Source: Ceratorhiza oryzae-sativae
Lineage: Eukaryota; Basidiomycota; Agaricomycetes; Cantharellales; Ceratobasidiaceae
Direction of reading: 5' to 3'
NCBI GenBank assembly: GCA_030998015.1
Contig: JARWMV010000233.1
Coordinates: forward strand, 186,001 to 250,000
Length of the DNA stretch: 64,000 bases
Of the stretch, positions 35,380 through 46,499 are shown piece by piece; position 1 is the stretch's first letter; every line of letters starts with the position of its first letter. The position numbers and the translations under genes were made by a program. The notes under the pieces are model-generated. The model did no database searches. It was not told the DNA's origin and saw nothing but the letters and a program-made list of their open reading frames with translations.

Positions 35380-38300
35380 ATGACACTATTCGAGCCAATT
35401 GGTCTCTTGCCATCGCTCGCATCGGGCCCGTCCAGTCTGGTGTCTAATGGTCTGCTCCCTGGTCTCTCTGGCGCAAGTTCATCTCTGCTGTCGTCGAGCA
35501 GGCACACCGCGACGTATGTATCCGCCCGTGACTTTGCAGGTCGCCCAATCGTGGTGCCGAGAAAGAAGAAGACTGCACATGTATGTATGTTCGTACAACC
35601 TGTATATATTCCATCTGATTTGGCCAAAGCCCACCCCGCGCTCTGCCGGAAACCTTGAAGGATTGCTGGAAATACCAACCCATCGGATGTTAGAGAAAAT
35701 GTCCTTGGATGCGGTCACAGACGAACCAAGGTACGACCATCCCACTAATTTGAATATTTTATAACGGACGTTTCCGTGTAGAACACAATGTGCCGCCGGA
35801 CAAGATGGCACCACTCGTACCGAGACGCTCCGGAGCTCCATGTGGGTTGACCAGTACAAGCCGAAAATGTTCACGGATCTATTGGGTGACGAGGTATGTT
35901 GGTTCACACGCCACGTCTTCAAACTCTGACCTAATCCAACAGAGAGTCCATCGAGAGACTATGGCATGGCTCAAAGAGTGGGACCAGTGTGTCTTTGGCA
36001 GGCGAAAACGAAGGCCGACCATGCAGGCTGACCCAGACGCAAGTCGTTCATCTTCTTTATTTACCCTGTCCTAAATATTACGCTGCAGGCTCCTTTCTAC
36101 CACGACGAATATGGTCGGCCAAAAGAAAAGGTATGGGCTTGACAACATGTTTTCTTGGGTCTTTCCGACTGTCATGCCAGATCCTCCTCTTGTCTGGCCC
36201 TCCTGGACTCGGGAAAACAACGTTGGCGCACATCATAGGAAAGCAAGCCGGATACGGAGTCACAGAGATCAACGCAAGGTACACACCATTCACCTCGTGT
36301 GGTCTCGCCACTCAATATTATACCACAGCGACGCTCGAACGGGCTCAATAGTCGACGACAAAATCCGACCGGTACTCGAAAGTGGGACTGCCATGGGTAC
36401 AAACAAGCCTGTGCTCATGGTTATCGACGAGATTGACGGAGCTACTGGAGATAATGTGGGTTTAATATCACACACGCTTTGCCGATCTCCTAACCCGTAT
36501 TCTAGGCGAGCGGGTTTGTGAACAAGTTGATCCAAATCACTTTGGATAAACCCAAACCAAAGAGTATGCTCATGTCGCACCACCCCAAGCTACTTTCCCC
36601 CTGACAACATCGTATAGAACGCGGGGACAAGGGCAAGGGCGAGGCGAGACCACTTTTGCGTCCAATCATATGCATATGCAACGACCTGTGCGACTATTCC
36701 TCTCTCATCGAGTTCAACCCAGACTGAATCATACCCTAGCTACGCACCTTCTCTAGCTCGTCTCCGCCCAATCTCGCGCATCATCCGGTTTCGCAAGTCT
36801 CAGCCGGCGCTCCTCGCCAACCGCCTGCGGGATATCTGTCTCAACGAAGATCTACGCGCTGATGCTCGAGCATTGACCTCACTAGTGACGATATCTCAAG
36901 GAGATATGCGAGCCTGCATTAATACTCTCCAAGTCGGTCCCATTACTCGAACTGCCCGGACTTTTTTTTTTTTACTCACCCGAATGCAGTTTATCAAAAC
37001 TCGAACAGATACGGTGACCGAACACGAAATCGCACGATGTACGGTCGGGATGAAAGAGACAGAAGGATCTGTCCAGTCGGCGTGGCAAGACCTCTTTACG
37101 CCTCTCACCGCCAAGGCACGAAGACAAGCTCCCGGTGCGGGTGTGACAGACTCGGATCGGTACGTCTCGCGATTGTCAAGAGTAGTCGAAAACGCCGGGA
37201 TGGATAAAGTGGCCGTTGGTGAGTAGATGACATGATACGCATTCACCTCGAGCTGAGACGGATGGGTATAGCTTGCTTTGAGCATTATACAACCCTACGT
37301 AAAGGCCGGTCAGAGTGGTCGAGCTTGATGGCTGCACATGAATGGTTCGAGTGGTATGATTTGCTGTCGATGAGGATGCGAATGGAACAAGAGTATGCGT
37401 TGATGGTTTACCAACCATATGCACTTGTGGCATTTCATCCGTTATTCGCTGCACTGGGTAACCCCAAATACGAGAGAGTCAACACGGACTGGGAGGTATG
37501 TTGTCATTAAAAAGGTTCAGGGATAACCACTGAAGTCCTGGCTTTCATCTAGCAATTTACCCGAGCAAAATTAAACGACGATATCCGAACGACAGTCTGC
37601 AATGGGCTAACAACTGGCTCGCGAGACGCCGATGCTGCTAGCTATCTGCGTCTGATGAGCGGTCATAAATGCGTGCTCGAATTTTTACCTCTTGTTAATC
37701 GAATTATCAACCCACCACTGAAACCCGTGAGTTGGCAACCCTCTTTTTTTTGGCGCATATACTCATCCAATCATGCCAGTTGAACAGCCAAATCGTACGA
37801 ACTCAGGAGAGGCTAGTCCTCAAACGTCTGGTCGAGATCATGGCTGCGATGGAGATAAGGTATGTTCAGGAGAAGAACGACGAGGGCCAGCTGGTGTATC
37901 GACTAGACCCGTAAGTGCGGGCGTCTTTCTTGCGATCGACGACTAACAACTTGCATTCTTCAAGTGCGATCGACGTTTTCGTCACATACGATGGGAAACG
38001 AGCGAGCGACATGGGCATATCGAGATTCGCAGTCCGACAAATGGTAGCTGAACAGGCAAGTTGCATGCCATGTTCCGAATATTACATAATTAATTGCGCA
38101 TACAGCTGGACGCCGAGTTTGAACGACGAAAACACGAAGCGACCTCGGCTGTGAAACCCGGCCAGCTTGATTTGACGTTGGGGCAGAAACCACGGAGCAC
38201 CAACGGAACGTCAAAGCAGAATGGACAACTCGAGTCGACGGAGAGCGCTCAAGCTCCCATTGGCGAAAAGGTACGTTTTGCAAAGGCCATGCTCATCCAG

Positions 38301-38563
38301 GCACTGCAACTAGACCCAATACAGCGCCCGCTTGATTTCTTCGGTCGACCTATTATCCCGAAGGAAAAGAACGCCCAGTCGGGGGTGCGTCGGACGTCAT
38401 CTACTATCAGTGAGTGGATTCTAGAACAAAATCGGACACGCACTAACCTGTGTTATTCCCCATAGCCACACCGTTGCCACATGGATACAAGGTCAAATAC
38501 AAGTATAACGAAGGAAATTCGTCCGCTGTTCGGAAGCCTGTAAAGGTTTCGAGTTTGCTTTGA
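35380..38563 (+). CDS. CTF18: Ctf18, large subunit of the alternative RFC clamp loader
   Basis: Eighteen phase-consistent exons (35380-35580, 35630-35730, 35782-35893, 35943-36038, 36089-36130, 36181-36278, 36329-36455, 36506-36563, 36618-36687, 36740-36932, 36990-37218, 37272-37495, 37553-37726, 37780-37910, 37965-38055, 38106-38270, 38325-38409, 38466-38563) give about 764 residues. AAA+ motifs: [17 protein letters not shown], Walker A GPPGLGKT (190-197), Walker B VIDEID (248-253), and ICNDLYAPSL, which is typical of Ctf18. The C-terminal [10 protein letters not shown] and [17 protein letters not shown] match the segment binding Dcc1/Ctf8. Ctf18-RFC loads PCNA and supports cohesion. Introns 4 and 15 are GC-AG. 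Exon 12 carries an extra KGRSEW relative to what I expect. Confidence 0.95.
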
Positions 38564-38845
38564 TGTGTATGGCTGTGCTTTGATTTGAATTGTAAGACAT
38601 TCTATTCCCGTTAGCTGAGTTTCAATTGTAAACGGAGTAATTAGCCTGCTCTTGTCGAATGCTTTGGTTCCTGCACGTGGCCTTGGTTTGCGAGCATTCA
38701 ATCAGAGCGTGAGGGTTGCTATTCCGCGTTTTCCCTTGCTGCTCAAAACGAAAACTCCGATCCTAGCCAAGTAGTTGCAGGGTAGCACAACCGAATGTTA
38801 CTTGGTAAATAACATTTGTTCCAATTCACATAGAAAACACTCGAC

Positions 38846-39586
38846 CTAAAAATATCGATAGCCATCCATCCAATATTCTAAGACATGTCTGTCCCGGGCC
38901 AATTCCCATTCATCCTTCTTACCCCCAATTTCTTTCATCATCTGAGCCCACCAAGAACGATGCAGCCTAAGAGCTACCGCGTATTCCCACCATTCAGGCA
39001 TCCAACCCGCGGTAGCCCAGTCGATGATTGCAACTAGATTACAATCATCCACCAGGACGTTGTGCTGTTGAAGATCCCTACGCGTGAACACGATTCGATG
39101 TGACCCAGTCGAAAATTCTCGAACAAGAATTCCACGATCCGCCCAGTCTGGACGGCTGGTGCCAATGTCTGCGGACATGCCGTCGATAAATGCATCTTTG
39201 TTCTTCCATGGACCCGAAATCTCTGGTGGAATTCGATAGCTCACGACTGGAACGCCCAGCACGGAACCAAGAGCGCCACCGAGCTCTGGTGGAGGAGACC
39301 AGGAGCGCATGGTATCGAGCAGCGATCTCAGCTGGGTCTTGAAACGAGCTTGTTGCTCGGCTATCGCCTCAGGGTAAATATCGCTGGCGATATAACCATC
39401 GATGCGCGTCATAAGAATAGAGCCCCAGCCGTTGGATCCCAAGTGACTGGAGCCCCAGCTATTATAGCAGCCGTAGGAAAGGCATCGTGGGACCGGAAAG
39501 CCTTGGGCTCTAGCCACCCACATGCTTCGAGCCTCTTCCTCGGCGGTTCGTTCATGGCACTTGATCAACAACCCGGAAAGAAATGA
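38846..39586 (-). CDS. APH-family (aminoglycoside phosphotransferase-like) kinase domain protein, N-terminus unresolved
   Basis: The frame ends at 38846 and is open upstream to about 39,660; the first in-frame ATG is at 39586 (MSFLSG). Motifs of the APH/choline-kinase-like family are clear: KCHERTAEEEARSMWVARAQ, then FTRRDLQQHNVLVDD (catalytic loop HRD-like, with Arg replacing His) and IIDWATAGWMPEWWEY (metal-binding Asp). The glycine loop and ATP-binding Lys should lie on an upstream exon. A candidate is 39965-39757 (minus), which starts MNAAASARRFIWSRSVDTLQ and ends at a gtaagc donor, but I could not join the two in phase. Substrate unknown; such proteins are abundant in Agaricomycetes. Confidence 0.72.
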   Translation of the reverse strand, partial: SFLSGLLIKCHERTAEEEARSMWVARAQGFPVPRCLSYGCYNSWGSSHLGSNGWGSILMTRIDGYIASDIYPEAIAEQQARFKTQLRSLLDTMRSWSPPPELGGALGSVLGVPVVSYRIPPEISGPWKNKDAFIDGMSADIGTSRPDWADRGILVREFSTGSHRIVFTRRDLQQHNVLVDDCNLVAIIDWATAGWMPEWWEYAVALRLHRSWWAQMMKEIGGKKDEWELARDRHVLEYWMDGYRYF

Positions 39587-40992
39587 CATTAAAACGGATG
39601 AGAGTAGAAGATCGACTGCAGGAATTTGCGCAAACCGCAGGGGAAGAGATGTGCAGAGCACAACAGCAAGGCAGGTTCACCACGGCGGCGATTGGACTAA
39701 AATGCTCACAAGGTATAACATGGACAATCAGATTGCCACCCCTTGGCGCTTACCGCCACATCCTTGCACAGGTTCGCCTCGTGGCTAGCGGCGTTCCGTT
39801 TGGGTTGTTTGGCCAACGGCTCTCAAATACTTCCGCTGGCCGAATAATCATCGCAAAGACGAGTCGTATACGCAGCCCGATGATGTTGGCAAACACCCCG
39901 AAATCCTGGAGTGTATCGACCGACCTGGACCATATAAACCGCCGAGCCGATGCTGCTGCATTCATCCGAACTAGGTATTCAACTTCTTCTGTAGTAAAAG
40001 CTGAGCTACTAGCTATAGGGCATGTCCGAGGTAAGCCTTTCTGACAATAATTTAACCATCTTCCCTCTAATCAACCTCGCTGTCATAGAACCAAGGAAGC
40101 AAGACATACACGCTTCTTGAAGACAATATTATCTACGTTCTTCTTTTCCTGCGGAATGATTGTTATGGAACAGAATTTCATTGGGGACTCTATCTACACC
40201 TCAGCTCAGAGCGGGGGGGAATCAAGTACCACATCCGCAATATGGGTTCAGGATGGATGGCCGATCACGCACCAACTAGGAATGCTGCTGGCTCTTTCCT
40301 TCTGGTTGGATGCCTAGCTGTAGGAGCAATCAATCCAGTTTATCACGCTCGCGCAGGAGATATAATCAAACAAGAGGATGCTCAGCTAAATTCGATACCC
40401 GGGCTGACCTGCCGTGTTTGGGCCTTGAGGGCCTTGGGACGTTTGGTCTCGGCAGGAATGATCCCAACGTGTGTGCCACAGCAAGTAGAAATCGAAGCGA
40501 CAAGTCTCGCTCAGAAATTTTGGCAAAGTGCTGTAATCAACCAAAAGCCGCGCCCGGTAGTAAAATGCTCGGGGTTTACATGATTCGTGCTCTACTGACG
40601 GTTAGGTTATTCATGCTGGATTTGACGCATATAGTATAGATTTACTGCTGCTACCGTATTAGACATCTCGCCTTGTTTAATTGATTTCATATGGAATAGC
40701 CAGAGCAAGATAAGGGAAGAATTGTGTCAGCTTATGTTTCCAGGTGTATTCGGTCGAGGTCATCAGAAAGGAGACAGCCGATCCTACTGGTATTTGCCGT
40801 ACAATAGCGTCATTTACGTTATAGTACTTTGATCCGTTTTAACCATGATTGCTCATTTGGTGCTAGTGTCGAAGCTAATCAAAAGTCTGGCAGGCACGTG
40901 TGTGGTTTTATACACGCGGAAAACACGACCTGCTAACTGAGCACGATAAAACCCTGCAGGCCAATGGTATCCTCCACACTTTTCAACTCACC
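39587..40992. other. Poorly resolved stretch
   Basis: May contain N-terminal exons of the APH-like gene on the minus strand (39757-39965). Plus-strand frames at 40117-40640 show no features. Nothing else is supported. Confidence 0.4.
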
Positions 40993-42160
40993 ATGTCACC
41001 CCCTCGTACTAATGACATTGACATCTCGGCTGGTACCGCTCTTGGCGTCGTTGATGGTGCCTTGTTCGTTTTCTCTGTGAGCTGACGGGGCATGGCTTGT
41101 CTGCAAGACATTGTGTTGATTTAGCATTCGTTAGCCAGAAATATCTAAAGAGCAAAAGGTAATTTATGGCATTGAATGGATCATGGCTTGTAACACAGCT
41201 GATAACTTCGTTCCAAGCGAGATGTATCGGAATCGACGCTTTTGGCTCAACTTGCAGCCGGTAGGCAGTATGATCGAATCAAAGATGCCGATGACTGGTG
41301 AGATTATTTGACCACGCCTGATGGGCTAAGGGGCAAAGTTTATTTAATCTATTGTAGGTACGACTCATATGTGTGAGCCCAATAACCAATTTCAGATTCA
41401 TCCATGTGGCTATTACCAACAACCTTTCCCCTGGGACCCAGATATCACCTTCAGAAAATTGGTTGGATTGTATGCAACCTGGTTCCAATTCGTTCCCGTA
41501 TATACTGATTACGCCTGGTGATAGATTTCAGGCGGCTTCGATTTTGCTCCTTTCAGCGGGACCGTGGCTGCAAGCCAGTTTGTTACAGACAGCCTGAAGC
41601 AGGATCTCGACGTGATACAATTTTAATTTATTTAATTATCCATCAGCGAATCTGACCCTTTTTCATTAGTCGGTGTCGATGAGGGACGTACACAGAGCAG
41701 TGGACGTGGTAAAGGGCCTTTCTGAAGGCAACGATGCCGTGAAGATCTTCACAGAGTAATTATTTGCGGAATTCCCAGAGAGTCTATATTCAATAATTAC
41801 ACGATGCTATAGGGGGTCATCCGAAGGAGGCGATAGCAACTTTCAAGTTGGGTACTGCCACACGTTGGGTTACGATGCGGTCCTTGGTACGTAATTGTCT
41901 TGACTTGTATTCGACAAGACTCACGTCTTTATACACCAGGCGTTGGAGCATTCGCATACCGTAAGAATTGTCCTGGAAGTTCCTTCATACAAGCTCTTAT
42001 ACGAAGGATTAGATGCTCAGCAGAACGTGAAGAATCCCCTGTCCTCAAAGCTGAAGGGACCTTCGGCCAATGCGAAATATGGTAATGATTTCAGCCAAAA
42101 CTCTACAGAAATGTTGTTGACGCGCCTGCTGAATGCTAAGCGTATACGACCATGACCTGT
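40993..42160 (+). other. Candidate exons of an unresolved plus-strand gene
   Basis: Several stretches look coding. ATG at 40993 opens MSPPRTNDIDISAGTALG and ends at a gtgagc donor at 41077. Near 41203-41298 the frame reads FVPSEMYRNRRFWLNLQP, ending at a gtgaga donor. At about 41410-41520 it reads YYQQPFPWDPDITFRKLVGL, then a stop. At 41943-42080 it reads ALEHSHTVRIVLEVPSYKLL. I could not link them in phase, so this may be a decayed gene. No family recognised. Confidence 0.3.
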
Positions 42161-42957
42161 AAGGGTAGATAACCTAGATCTTGGATTATTCTTCACTCAT
42201 ACGCTTCCTAGTGAACGCCAGGGCTTATGATATGGTTCGCCAAGCAGTCCGAACTAAACTGGGCGGTAATACAAACGTGAGTACGGTACTTTGATAACAT
42301 GGATACGGTACCATCCACCCATTTGAGCAGAAGATCGTGGATGTTTCGATGTGATTGAGGTCCATGTATAGCATATAATGTAACTTTCAGGTTATTTAAC
42401 CGCGAATTCAGCCTGCGTCTCAAGATGCTGGGAAACAATTCTGCATGAAAACATCCTCGATGGGAATGCGAGCTGATGTGTCCAGAATCTCGCATATCAC
42501 TATTGAGAAAAATATTTATCATTAGATTATTACTACATCTTGCCACACAGGTCGTATTTACAGTGAACATGCGTTGAACCCATCGACCCGGGGGCATATG
42601 GGCTCGGCACTATGTCCTGATTCAGGGACTACTTGGACTTTACTGCATTTGGAACGAGGTAGGGCAGACCTCCTGGGTGTATTTTTGTTGTTGTTTGGCT
42701 GTTTCGATATGTTCACTCACGCGGGTGATAGCGCTTGTGTGTGTGTGAGCGATTACCTCATCCTGTAGCCACTTGACGATGATCCGCCTCGCGAGCTCCC
42801 GACTGCTAATTCACATTCCCCGTGGCGACTTGCTTAGAAAATTCGGTAGATGCGTCTCGACGCAGGCAGCAGTTGTTCATCAACCGGCTGTGAGTCAATA
42901 CGTTCAAATTGGCATGAGCCGGACGGATTCAGCTAACCATTTGCCACTTGCATCCAG
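42161..42957. other. Intergenic stretch upstream of the tandem nuclear-type gene family
   Basis: No supported gene. A first exon for the gene beginning at 42958 may lie here (an ATG at 42914 is in a different frame). Confidence 0.4.
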
Positions 42958-43636
42958 CTCTCCTCGTCCACTCAGACCTCCAATCAAATCAATGTCGGCA
43001 CCACTAGCCCAAAGGACAACAAGGCTCCCCAGCACTCCTCCAGAACCAATGCGCAATTGGCTGCGTTCTTCGCCCAATTCAGGACCTTTCAATACGACCC
43101 TGCGAAACCCGTGGCTGCTGAATTAAAGCGCCTCAAAGAGACCCCTCAGTGGAAAACCGGGACCAAACTACCTGAAACCTTGGACAAATACAAGCTCGCG
43201 CTTGTGCTTCAGTTTAACGATACCTACGGAACGGACCAAAACGACCTGCCCTCTTGGCAGAATCTTTGTAGAGCGATTGGCATCAAGGAGGTACCGGACG
43301 ATGTTAGTAAATGCAAACATGTCTGTAAAATTAGTGATCTCTGCACGGAACCTCACTCAGCGACTTACCGGTTGAATTTAGGCTGTGTCGGAGTCCAACG
43401 TCAATATTATTGATTTGGTTGATCTGCCAAATACAAAAAAGCCGGTCAGGCGCTTTTCAACCGTAGACGAACTCGGCAAGTATTCCAAGAGGCAGAAAAA
43501 GATTTTCCCTCGTCAGGAGTCCAAGGCAAGTGAGTTCCTGCAGCATCTGCTGCGTGACTTCAGTGGTCGTACGAGGCGCGGGAGCCAAATCTCGCTTACT
43601 TCTGAGATCCAAGGGTCAGCTCATTTTGTACTCTGA
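42958..43636 (+). CDS. Tandem family member A (conserved two-part domain, N-terminus missing)
   Basis: Exon 42958-43320 follows a cccag-like acceptor (catccag) and joins in phase 0 to 43382-43636. The core matches members B and C next door: FRTFQYDP, YGTDQNDLPSWQNLC, then the intron at the same place, then VNIIDLVDLPNTKKPVRRF and KIFPRQESKA...FLQHLLRDF. Unlike B and C it has no acidic SIM-like exon or Lys/Arg patch in front, and no ATG in frame was found, so a first exon is missing or lost. Donor of the shared intron is gtctgt. Function unknown. Confidence 0.65.
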
Positions 43637-44076
43637 CCCCTCACGGATGCTGATGCTACTTTCGCTGACCAGTCGCTGAGCACTTTGTAGTAATTACAGC
43701 TTGCATATCTGTAGAAACACGAAATATTATCAATGAATGAAGCCGTATATCTGAGAATGCGAAGGACGTCGGCTCAGGGCTCGCTTATTATTTCGCTGGT
43801 AAAAGTTTGAGAGACAGTAGGCCTGAGATAAGTGTGCTAAACGCGCATGTATATGGTAGATTCTATTATTTGAGGAAATGGTCAGTGTTTTCACCAGTTT
43901 ATAAAAACGGGCCTTTAATTCCTCTATCTCGGCTCGATTTGGAGTGTGTTTGTGAGGGAATGTTCGACCCCTTAATGGCGACTACTAGTGGCAACCAGCC
44001 AAAAGTGTCATGTGACTTTGTGTTGACGCGACAGGGATAAACTCTGGATCACCATCACTGCCTATCAACCCCGCCG

Positions 44077-45047
44077 ATGGCCGACACCGATTCGAGCCTG
44101 GAAATAATCGAGTTAGACTCGGACGTTGAGATAATCGAGAGTGACTCGGATGTCGAAATCATCGAGACTGTGAATGGGTCGTGTCCATGTTGCGGATACC
44201 AGGGCGAGTTGACTTACGTTGACGAAGATGTACGCATATCCACTTTTTTGTCGAATCATGTTTCATTTTCACCCAGAGTGGCCAAGAGATTATGTCACCG
44301 AAAAAGCGGAAGCGGCGCCGAAGTAGATCTCCTGGTTCACAACAGTTTATGAAAGACTTTCTCCAGGCGATCAAGCCAAAAACCGAACCTCCCCTTCCGG
44401 AACCTCCCCAACCTATGAATGACCCCCCACCCGCAAAGTTACCCTCACCAGTCGTGAAGACCGAACCTGCATCATTCATACAAAAGTTCTTCAGTCAATA
44501 CCCGGAGTACAAATACGACCCCTGTGGTGAAACTATGTCTCAATTTCAGCAAATGTCTCAGGACCTCAAATGGAAGCGTGGCGATGTCAAAATGGAGAAC
44601 GCACGAAAACAGCTACGCGTGGCTGTCACCCAAGATTTCAATAATATATATGGGACGGACGAGAACGATTTGAGCGCGTGGCAAAGTCTGTGTTGCATAC
44701 TTCAGCTATCGGAGGTACCTGATGATCTCGAAGAGTGTAGGCGGGTGAGCACATATCTTGCGATATTATTGAGTATTGTACACACCCAACCCTAGGCCGT
44801 AAAAGCCACTTTTGTGAACCTTGTTGACTTGGTCGACACGAAGACAACTAAACATCCAGTTCGGCATTTCGAAACGGAGCAGGAGCTTAGCCATTATACT
44901 CGACTCACCAAAAAATATTTTCCTTTAGCGGAAGCCTATGCCGGCGGGTTTCTCAAATTCCTTCTCCGCGACATCCGCAATCCTGGATCTAGAAGAGAGC
45001 ACGATGGTCGTCCGCTGCACAAGCGAGCTAGGAGAGATGCGCAATGA
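44077..45047 (+). CDS. Tandem family member B, nuclear-type protein with SUMO-interaction-like repeats
   Basis: Exons 44077-44229, 44277-44744 and 44796-45047 give 290 residues. The N-terminus has three consecutive short motifs, LEIIELDSD (8-16), VEIIESDSD (17-25) and VEIIETV (26-32), each a hydrophobic core followed by acidic/Ser residues as in SUMO-interacting motifs. CPCCGY (36-41) follows, then a basic patch KKRKRRRSRSPGS likely to be a nuclear localisation signal. The conserved core comes next (FIQKFFSQYPEYKYDP, YGTDENDLSAWQSLC), then VNLVDLVDT and AYAGGFLKFLLRDI. A related CATGTG site lies 62 bp upstream. I know this core only as an unnamed fungal domain; SUMO binding is inferred. Confidence 0.85.
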
Positions 45048-45250
45048 CCAACACTTTTTTCTCCTGCTTACTGCTCGTGTCATGGATTCATATCATGCTT
45101 TCGTACGCCCTCCGCTTTCGATTCGTGTTTTCTTATTTATTCGTTTAATAATCGCATGTTTTCTCCATGCAAGGTGGTGAGTAACGAGTGGATCAAGAGT
45201 ACATGCAGTTTGGCTCGGTGGCGAAAGTGGGTGGCAACCATTCAAAATGA

Positions 45251-45256
45251 CACGTG
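45251..45256. promoter_or_regulatory. CACGTG motif upstream of family member C
   Basis: CACGTG in gacacgtgact, 62 bp before the ATG at 45319; the paralogue B has CATGTG at the same distance. Confidence 0.45.
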
Positions 45257-45318
45257 ACTGTCGTTTTTAAGGTGGCTGATGAACCCTGAGCACACCAAAA
45301 CCGTGCCTCTCATTCGCC

Positions 45319-46268
45319 ATGTCTCACAATCCAGACGTCGGAGCACTTGATTCTGAAATTGACATAATTGACATAATTGACAATGACTCTGATATAGATG
45401 CTGGAGCAAATGTTGTGGATACCAAGGTGAGTTAACATACATTGACCGAGACATATACGCTACGGGTCATCGTCATGTGAACTACACTTAATTGTTCGGC
45501 GTAGGACAATGCTGGAGGGCCGTCGCTAAAAAAGAGGAAGCGCGACCGAAGTCGATCTCCAGGCTCTCAGCAGTTTATGCGAGACCTGGCTGCGGCGATT
45601 GAACGGCCACGAGTCCAAGCCACGAGCGCACCGCAGCCCCCCAATGTGCCTGCAGTCCCCAACTCACCGGAGCATAGGGTGAAAAGCGAACCTCCATCTT
45701 TTATTCAACAATTCTTTACCCAATACCCTGAGTACAAGTACAACCCGGCTGGCGAGACGATGTCCCAGTTTCAACAAATGTCTCAATCATTCAATTGGAA
45801 GCGAGAGGACCCGGAGATGAAGGAAGCGCAACGGCGGCTGCGGATCGCATTGACCGAGGATTTCAACAGAATGTACGGTACAGACGTGAATAGCTTGAGT
45901 TCTTGGCAGAGTTTATGCCGAGTACTTCAGCTGCCTGAGGTGCCGGACGACTTGGCTAGTTGCAGAAAGGCAAGTGTTATTTGATTTCTCTGCTGCTCCC
46001 CCACTTACCAGTTCCCCAGCTTGTGAAAAGCACGTTCGTCAATTTGGTTGATTTGGTTGATACACAGTTCACCAAGGAGCCAGTGAGGCACTTTGCGGAC
46101 GAGGCAGCGCTGAGGCAATACAGTCGGGAGCACTCGAAGATTTTCCCCAAGGAGGAAGCCTATGCTGGTGGGCTTCTCAAATACCTTCTGCGTCGCATTT
46201 TCAGTTCTGGTCCCCCAAAGAAGCGCGGTGGCCCTGGTCCGCGCAAGAAGCGTCGAAAAGTTGCATGA
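45319..46268 (+). CDS. Tandem family member C, nuclear-type protein
   Basis: Exons 45319-45426, 45505-45969 and 46020-46268 give 273 residues. It has the same plan as B: an acidic/hydrophobic N-terminus (EIDIIDIIDNDSD), the same first-intron position, a basic patch LKKRKRDRSRSPGSQQF, then the core (FIQQFFTQYPEYKYNP, YGTDVNSLSSWQSLC), VNLVDLVDTQFTKEPVRHF, AYAGGLLKYLLRRI, and a second basic tail (KKRGGPGPRKKRRK). The CPCC element of B is absent. The second intron uses a GC donor (gcaagt) where B has gtgagc. Probably a recent tandem duplicate of B. Function unknown. Confidence 0.85.
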
Positions 46269-46471
46269 TAACGCCGCCACATTTCACCTCTCCTAAACCA
46301 TTGTCCCTCACCAACGCCTTGCCCCCGCTGCCATTTTCATTGTTATACTGTTTTCATACGGTCGCTCCTTGTATCTATTCATGTATCTATGTTGTTGTCT
46401 CGCGACTTGTGGCTCCAATCTGCCCTGTGCTTTCATTTTGTGACTTGCCAGTACCATTGTTGTAACAACTC

Positions 46472-46477
46472 CACGTG
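46472..46477. promoter_or_regulatory. CACGTG motif upstream of COG4
   Basis: CACGTG in ccacgtgacc, 23 bp before the COG4 start codon. Confidence 0.5.
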
Positions 46478-46499
46478 ACCTTCCGCTAACCCCGGCTTG

